From contig CAZBIC010000010.1 of assembly GCA_964491875.1 (NCBI GenBank), positions 62,001-126,000 of the forward strand: 64,000 nt of DNA, read 5' to 3'. How positions within the stretch are numbered: position 1 is the first letter of the stretch; every line of letters starts with the position of its first letter. The DNA is from JADJPG01 sp964491875 (GTDB lineage: Bacteria; Verrucomicrobiota; Verrucomicrobiia; Limisphaerales; JADJPG01). The position numbers and the translations under genes were made by a program. The notes beneath the pieces are model-generated. The model had not been told where the DNA came from. It did not search any database and saw only the letters and a list, made by a program, of their open reading frames with translations. Shown here one piece after another: positions 60,751 to 64,000 of this stretch.

Positions 60751-61827
60751 CTACTGGCCAAGTCTCACCACATCCGCGGCAATCGCCGACAAAGGTAAAA
60801 CTTTGTTCACGCCTCCGAGTTTGATCGCCTCCGCAGGCATCCCAAAGACGACGCAACTGGCTTCGTCCTGCGCGATGTTGAACGCTCCGGCTTCCTTCAT
60901 CTCCAACATGCCGTGAGCGCCGTCGTCGCCCATGCCCGTCATGATCACACCCACGCAGTTCTTGCCGGCATAACGCGCGGCCGAACGGAACAAAACGTCG
61001 ACGGATGGACGGTGACGGCTGACCAACGGTCCATCCTTGACCTCCACGAAGTAACGCGCGCCACTGCGCTTCAGCAATGTATGCTTGTTCCCGGGAGCAA
61101 TGAGCGCCTGTCCGCGGATGACTGAATCGCCGTCCGCAGCTTCCTTAACCGTCACGGCACAGAGCTGATTAAGTCGTGCTGCGAAACTCGCGGTGAACTT
61201 CTCCGGCATGTGCTGCACGATCACGATGCCCGGTGAATTCGCCGGCAGCGCCTGAAGAAACTCCCGCAGCGCTTCGGTCCCGCCCGTTGAGGCGCCGACG
61301 GCGACAATCTTTTCCGTCGTTTGAATCATCGCCTGCGACGTGGACCTGGCAATCACGGCGTCCGCAGAGAGTTTTGGCTGGACGCGGACCGCCGGCGCCG
61401 GCGCGCGGCGCTCTTTCACGCGGACTTGGGCCGCTGACTTCACCACGTCGCAGATGTGAACGCAGGATTCCTGAAAGAACTGCTTCGTGCCGAGTTTCGG
61501 CTTCGTGATGATGTCCACGGCACCTTTTTCGAGTGCGGCGATGGCGGTTTCCGATCCTTTCTCCGTCAGCGTCGAGCAGATCACGACCGGAATCGGATGC
61601 TGGCTCATGATCTTCTGGAGAAACGTGATGCCGTCCATGCGCGGCATTTCCACGTCCAGCGTGATCACGTCCGGGATCTCCTCCCGGATTCGTTCGACGG
61701 CGGCGTAAGGATCACTCGCGGTCGCCATTACTTCGATGGAAGGGTCGGTCTCGAGAATCTCTTTCAGGCTCTGGCGGACGGTGGCGGAGTCATCCACCAC
61801 GAGCACCCGGATCTTGCTCTTGTTCAT
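60751..61827 (-). CDS. cheB: Chemotaxis response regulator protein-glutamate methylesterase
   Basis: A 358-aa CheB, which removes methyl groups from chemoreceptor glutamates, with deamidase activity in many. The receiver domain (about 6-120) has phosphoacceptor Asp58 in VITLDVEMPRMDG; a linker of about 40 residues follows. The methylesterase domain (about 170-358) has the catalytic triad Ser in GASTGGTEAL, His in VQHMPEKF and Asp in GMGDDGAHGM. Start ATG 61827 overlaps cheD as ATGA, so it is translationally coupled. It is the last gene of the mcp-cheR-cheD-cheB operon. Confidence 0.95.
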   Translation of the reverse strand: MNKSKIRVLVVDDSATVRQSLKEILETDPSIEVMATASDPYAAVERIREEIPDVITLDVEMPRMDGITFLQKIMSQHPIPVVICSTLTEKGSETAIAALEKGAVDIITKPKLGTKQFFQESCVHICDVVKSAAQVRVKERRAPAPAVRVQPKLSADAVIARSTSQAMIQTTEKIVAVGASTGGTEALREFLQALPANSPGIVIVQHMPEKFTASFAARLNQLCAVTVKEAADGDSVIRGQALIAPGNKHTLLKRSGARYFVEVKDGPLVSRHRPSVDVLFRSAARYAGKNCVGVIMTGMGDDGAHGMLEMKEAGAFNIAQDEASCVVFGMPAEAIKLGGVNKVLPLSAIAADVVRLGQ

Positions 61828-62336
61828 GGCGATTTCTTTCGGGACTGGTAGCCGAGATGTTTGTGCATCACCTCTCCGGTATCAGTATTGAATAGAATCT
61901 TTCTCCCGTTCGTGCCGCCAACGTTGGAGGCCCGGATCGAGTAGCCTGCGTGCCGGAGGATCTCGCGGGCCCGGCGAACATTCGCGCTGCCAATCCAGCG
62001 CTCGCTGGGCGATTCCTCGGCCATGCTGATGACATTGCCGCCGCCAAAGAGTTTTACCTCCACCTGTTCAGCGGACAATCCCGCCTGCCCGAAATGACTG
62101 CACATCTCCGGAAGCACTTCACTCACGTAACGATAACGGCTCGCCTCCTCGTCCGCGGCCCCGCTGGATTTCGGGTCTGGCAACATCGCATGGCAAATCG
62201 CCGCGATGCGGGTCCGCCGGTTAAACATCGTCACGGAGACGCACGATCCAAGCACGGTGACAATCAGGTTTGGCTCCTGGCAGATGATGAGTTCGCCGGG
62301 TTTGAGGTGAACCTGCGGCAGTTCAGGAACCTTCAT
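61824..62336 (-). CDS. cheD: Chemoreceptor glutamine deamidase
   Basis: A 170-aa CheD. The catalytic cysteine is in VTVLGSCVSVTMFNR and the catalytic His in ICHAMLP; the glycine-rich KLFGGGNVI and the C-terminal GGTNGRKILFNTDTG complete the family pattern. It deamidates selected receptor glutamines and, in Bacillus, binds CheC. ATGA overlaps on both sides (with cheR and cheB) show tight coupling. Confidence 0.93.
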   Translation of the reverse strand: MKVPELPQVHLKPGELIICQEPNLIVTVLGSCVSVTMFNRRTRIAAICHAMLPDPKSSGAADEEASRYRYVSEVLPEMCSHFGQAGLSAEQVEVKLFGGGNVISMAEESPSERWIGSANVRRAREILRHAGYSIRASNVGGTNGRKILFNTDTGEVMHKHLGYQSRKKSP

Positions 62337-63241
62337 GCGCCCTTCCGAAACACGGCGGATGCGACCGGTGTCACGGGGATGTTCAAACCCGCGAGGGATT
62401 CCGAGTGGCCGGCAAACAGATAACCACCGGGCTTCAGATTCCGGCAGAGCTTGTTGATCACGGATTCCTGCGTGGGCTTGTCGAAATAGATCATCACGTT
62501 GCGGAAGAATATGACGTCGAACTGGTCCTTCACGTTGTAGTTCGCGTCCATGAAGTTCAGGCGGTGGAAATGAATGCGCCGACGCAGCTCCGGGACGATG
62601 CGGACGACCCGGTTCGCCGGATCTGTGCTTCGCAACAGATACCGTTGTCGAAGCGGTGTCGCAACCGGCTCGATCCGTTCTTCTTCGTAAATCCCCCGGT
62701 GGGCATGCTCAAGGACGCGGGTGGAGATGTCCGTGGCGAGCAGCACAAAGTCAAAGCCGGCGTTCTGCCGCGCGTACTCGCCCAAAACCATCGCCTGAGT
62801 GTAAGGCTCCTCGCCGGTCGAACACCCCGCGCACCACAACTTGAAACGCCACGCGCCGCCAGCCCCGTAGCGCTGGGTCAGATTCGGAATCGCGGTGCGC
62901 GTGAGATAGTCGAAGTGTTGCGGCTCGCGGAAGAAGTCCGTCTTGTTCGTCGTGACGGCGTCAATGAAGTGAACGCGCTCCTCCTCGGCATTCGGAGAAT
63001 CGAAGAGGTAATCCTGATACTCGTCGAGGGAACTGAGCCCGAGATGCCGGAGGCGCCGCATCAGCCGGCTTTGGAGCATCGAAACCTTGCTATCATTCAT
63101 CTTGATGCCGAGTTCGCGGGTGATGAAGTCCGCGAAACGCGCGAAGCTTTCCGCTGAAAGGTTCAACGCGTCAGCGGGCAACAGAGCGTGAATCGTTTCG
63201 CGCTCAGACGCTGGACTCGCGGCTGAAGGATGGGCAGGCAT
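62333..63241 (-). CDS. cheR: Chemotaxis protein methyltransferase
   Basis: A 302-aa CheR that methylates receptor glutamates using S-adenosylmethionine. The N-terminal helical domain (about 25-90) contains FITRELGIKMNDSK. The SAM-binding core reads LWCAGCSTGEEPYTQAMVL, with the later LATDISTRVLEHA and FDVIFFRNVMIYF. Start ATG 63241 lies 18 nt after the chemoreceptor stop. The C-terminus overlaps cheD as ATGA. Confidence 0.95.
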   Translation of the reverse strand: MPAHPSAASPASERETIHALLPADALNLSAESFARFADFITRELGIKMNDSKVSMLQSRLMRRLRHLGLSSLDEYQDYLFDSPNAEEERVHFIDAVTTNKTDFFREPQHFDYLTRTAIPNLTQRYGAGGAWRFKLWCAGCSTGEEPYTQAMVLGEYARQNAGFDFVLLATDISTRVLEHAHRGIYEEERIEPVATPLRQRYLLRSTDPANRVVRIVPELRRRIHFHRLNFMDANYNVKDQFDVIFFRNVMIYFDKPTQESVINKLCRNLKPGGYLFAGHSESLAGLNIPVTPVASAVFRKGA

Positions 63242-63259
63242 GGAAACCTCCGGACGCGC

Positions 63260-64000
63260 TCAGTAGCTGGTGAATTCCTTGTCGTGCTGGTCGGAATCCC
63301 CATTGGAGTCCGACAAGTCGATGGTCTTTCCGGCTGGCGTCCGGGCCCGCGCAGGGGCTGCGGAAGATTCGTCCTTCGCGGACTTCGCCCTGGCCAGAGC
63401 TCCTGCACGCTCGGCGCGGGAGACGACGGGAATGGATCCGGATCGCCCGTTGGAATTCACCTTGAAGAAGCCGATGCTGGCCTGGAGCTGCTCCGCCTGA
63501 CTGGTGAGCTCCTCAGACGTGGAAGCAAGCTCCTCAGACGCCGCGGCATTCTGCTGGATGACCTGGTCGAGCTGTTGGATCGCTTTGTTTATCTGGCTCG
63601 CCCCCGTGCTTTGCTCGGAGCTTGCGCCGTTAATCTCCTGAACCAGGTCGGCCGTACGGCGAATATCGGGAACCAGTCTCGCGAGGGATGCACCCGCGTC
63701 TGTGGCGATTTGCACGCCACCCATTGTAAGCCTGCTGATCTCGGCGGCCGCCGTCTGGCTGCGTTCGGCAAGTTTGCGAACTTCCGAAGCCACCACTGCG
63801 AAGCCCTTGCCATGCTCGCCCGCTCGCGCCGCCTCGACAGCGGCGTTAAGCGCGAGCAGGTCGGTCTTGCGGGCGATTTCCTCGATGATGATGATCTTCT
63901 CGGAGATCTCCTTCATCGCAGCGGCGGTCTGCAGGACTGCCTCGCCACTGGCCTTTGCGTCCGTCGCCGCTTTCGAGGCAAGCTTGTCGGTCTGCTTCGC
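63260..64000 (-). CDS. Methyl-accepting chemotaxis protein, C-terminal part (5' end outside window)
   Basis: The frame stays open to 64000, so the N-terminal sensor and membrane parts lie beyond the window. What is present is the signalling domain: the hairpin tip IIEEIARKTDLLALNAAVEAARAGEHGKGF followed by VASEVRKLAERSQTAAAEIS, then a long coiled coil (QLDQVIQQNAAASEELASTSEEL). The Lys/Ser/Asp-rich tail (about the last 60 residues, ending KEFTSY) may bind CheR, although it lacks the NWETF-type pentapeptide. It heads the che operon seen here. Confidence 0.92.
   Translation of the reverse strand, partial: AKQTDKLASKAATDAKASGEAVLQTAAAMKEISEKIIIIEEIARKTDLLALNAAVEAARAGEHGKGFAVVASEVRKLAERSQTAAAEISRLTMGGVQIATDAGASLARLVPDIRRTADLVQEINGASSEQSTGASQINKAIQQLDQVIQQNAAASEELASTSEELTSQAEQLQASIGFFKVNSNGRSGSIPVVSRAERAGALARAKSAKDESSAAPARARTPAGKTIDLSDSNGDSDQHDKEFTSY

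Noticed and set aside
1..64000. CRISPR array
   Set aside because: No regularly spaced short direct repeats with unique spacers seen. The six protease modules are long coding repeats.

Overview
The window reads as chromosomal DNA of a GC-rich Gram-negative bacterium of the PVC group, most likely a Verrucomicrobiota member related to Pedosphaera/Limisphaerales. This is inferred from gene content: a giant PVC-type cytochrome/HEAT protein, a DUF1549/DUF1553 protein, a DUF6797 protein, CotH/lamin-tail proteins, very large secreted Ig-repeat proteins ending in an F/Y-Y-R motif, and LptD, which implies an outer membrane with LPS. Shine-Dalgarno sites are mostly weak, so several starts rest on signal peptides and overlaps rather than on an RBS.

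Layout. 0-9.5 kb: a Dabb protein, then a minus-strand run reading PVC cytochrome protein, sialate O-acetylesterase, sialidase-like lipoprotein (GTGA overlap), purC, an unknown protein and a Xer recombinase. 9.6-13.6 kb: gcvP, a LpxB-N/zinc-ribbon fusion and a small lipoprotein. 13.6-18.6 kb: a PfkB/RfaE1-like kinase coupled by ATGA to a deoxyhypusine-synthase-like protein, a mini-IS630 remnant with TA ends, and lptD. 18.7-30 kb: two consecutive CotH proteins (one of about 1,925 aa with lamin-tail and Ig modules), a 64-aa ORF with a strong hairpin, and a DUF6797 propeller protein. 30-37.6 kb: a NarL-type two-component pair, dgt, ispH, and a DsbD protein with a secreted thioredoxin-like partner.

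37.8-42 kb: tRNA-Thr(CGU), then an accessory region with a tyrosine recombinase, short secreted or membrane ORFans and three small phage-like genes. It ends at a chimeric junction with a beheaded TPR-like gene. 42-50 kb: a fused two-domain ABC permease, a DUF1549/1553 protein, a zinc-ribbon protein, an MFS transporter and rfaE2. 50.3-60.7 kb: a single 3,452-aa secreted protease of S8/S53-like type, with a P-domain, ten Ig-like modules and six tandem Ig + Big_7-like + jelly-roll units. 60.7-64 kb: a tight chemotaxis operon, mcp-cheR-cheD-cheB, with mcp running off the window.

Themes. Cell-envelope and glycan work recurs: lptD, the RfaE1-like and RfaE2 genes, LpxB-N, sialate esterase and sialidase, CotH, and the giant adhesin-like proteins. 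The most unusual signals are two different palindromic repeats inserted in frame in one cytochrome gene, the modular giant protease with a Glu/Asp/Ser signature, and the chimeric island edge. I did not see a clearly new defence or biosynthetic system.
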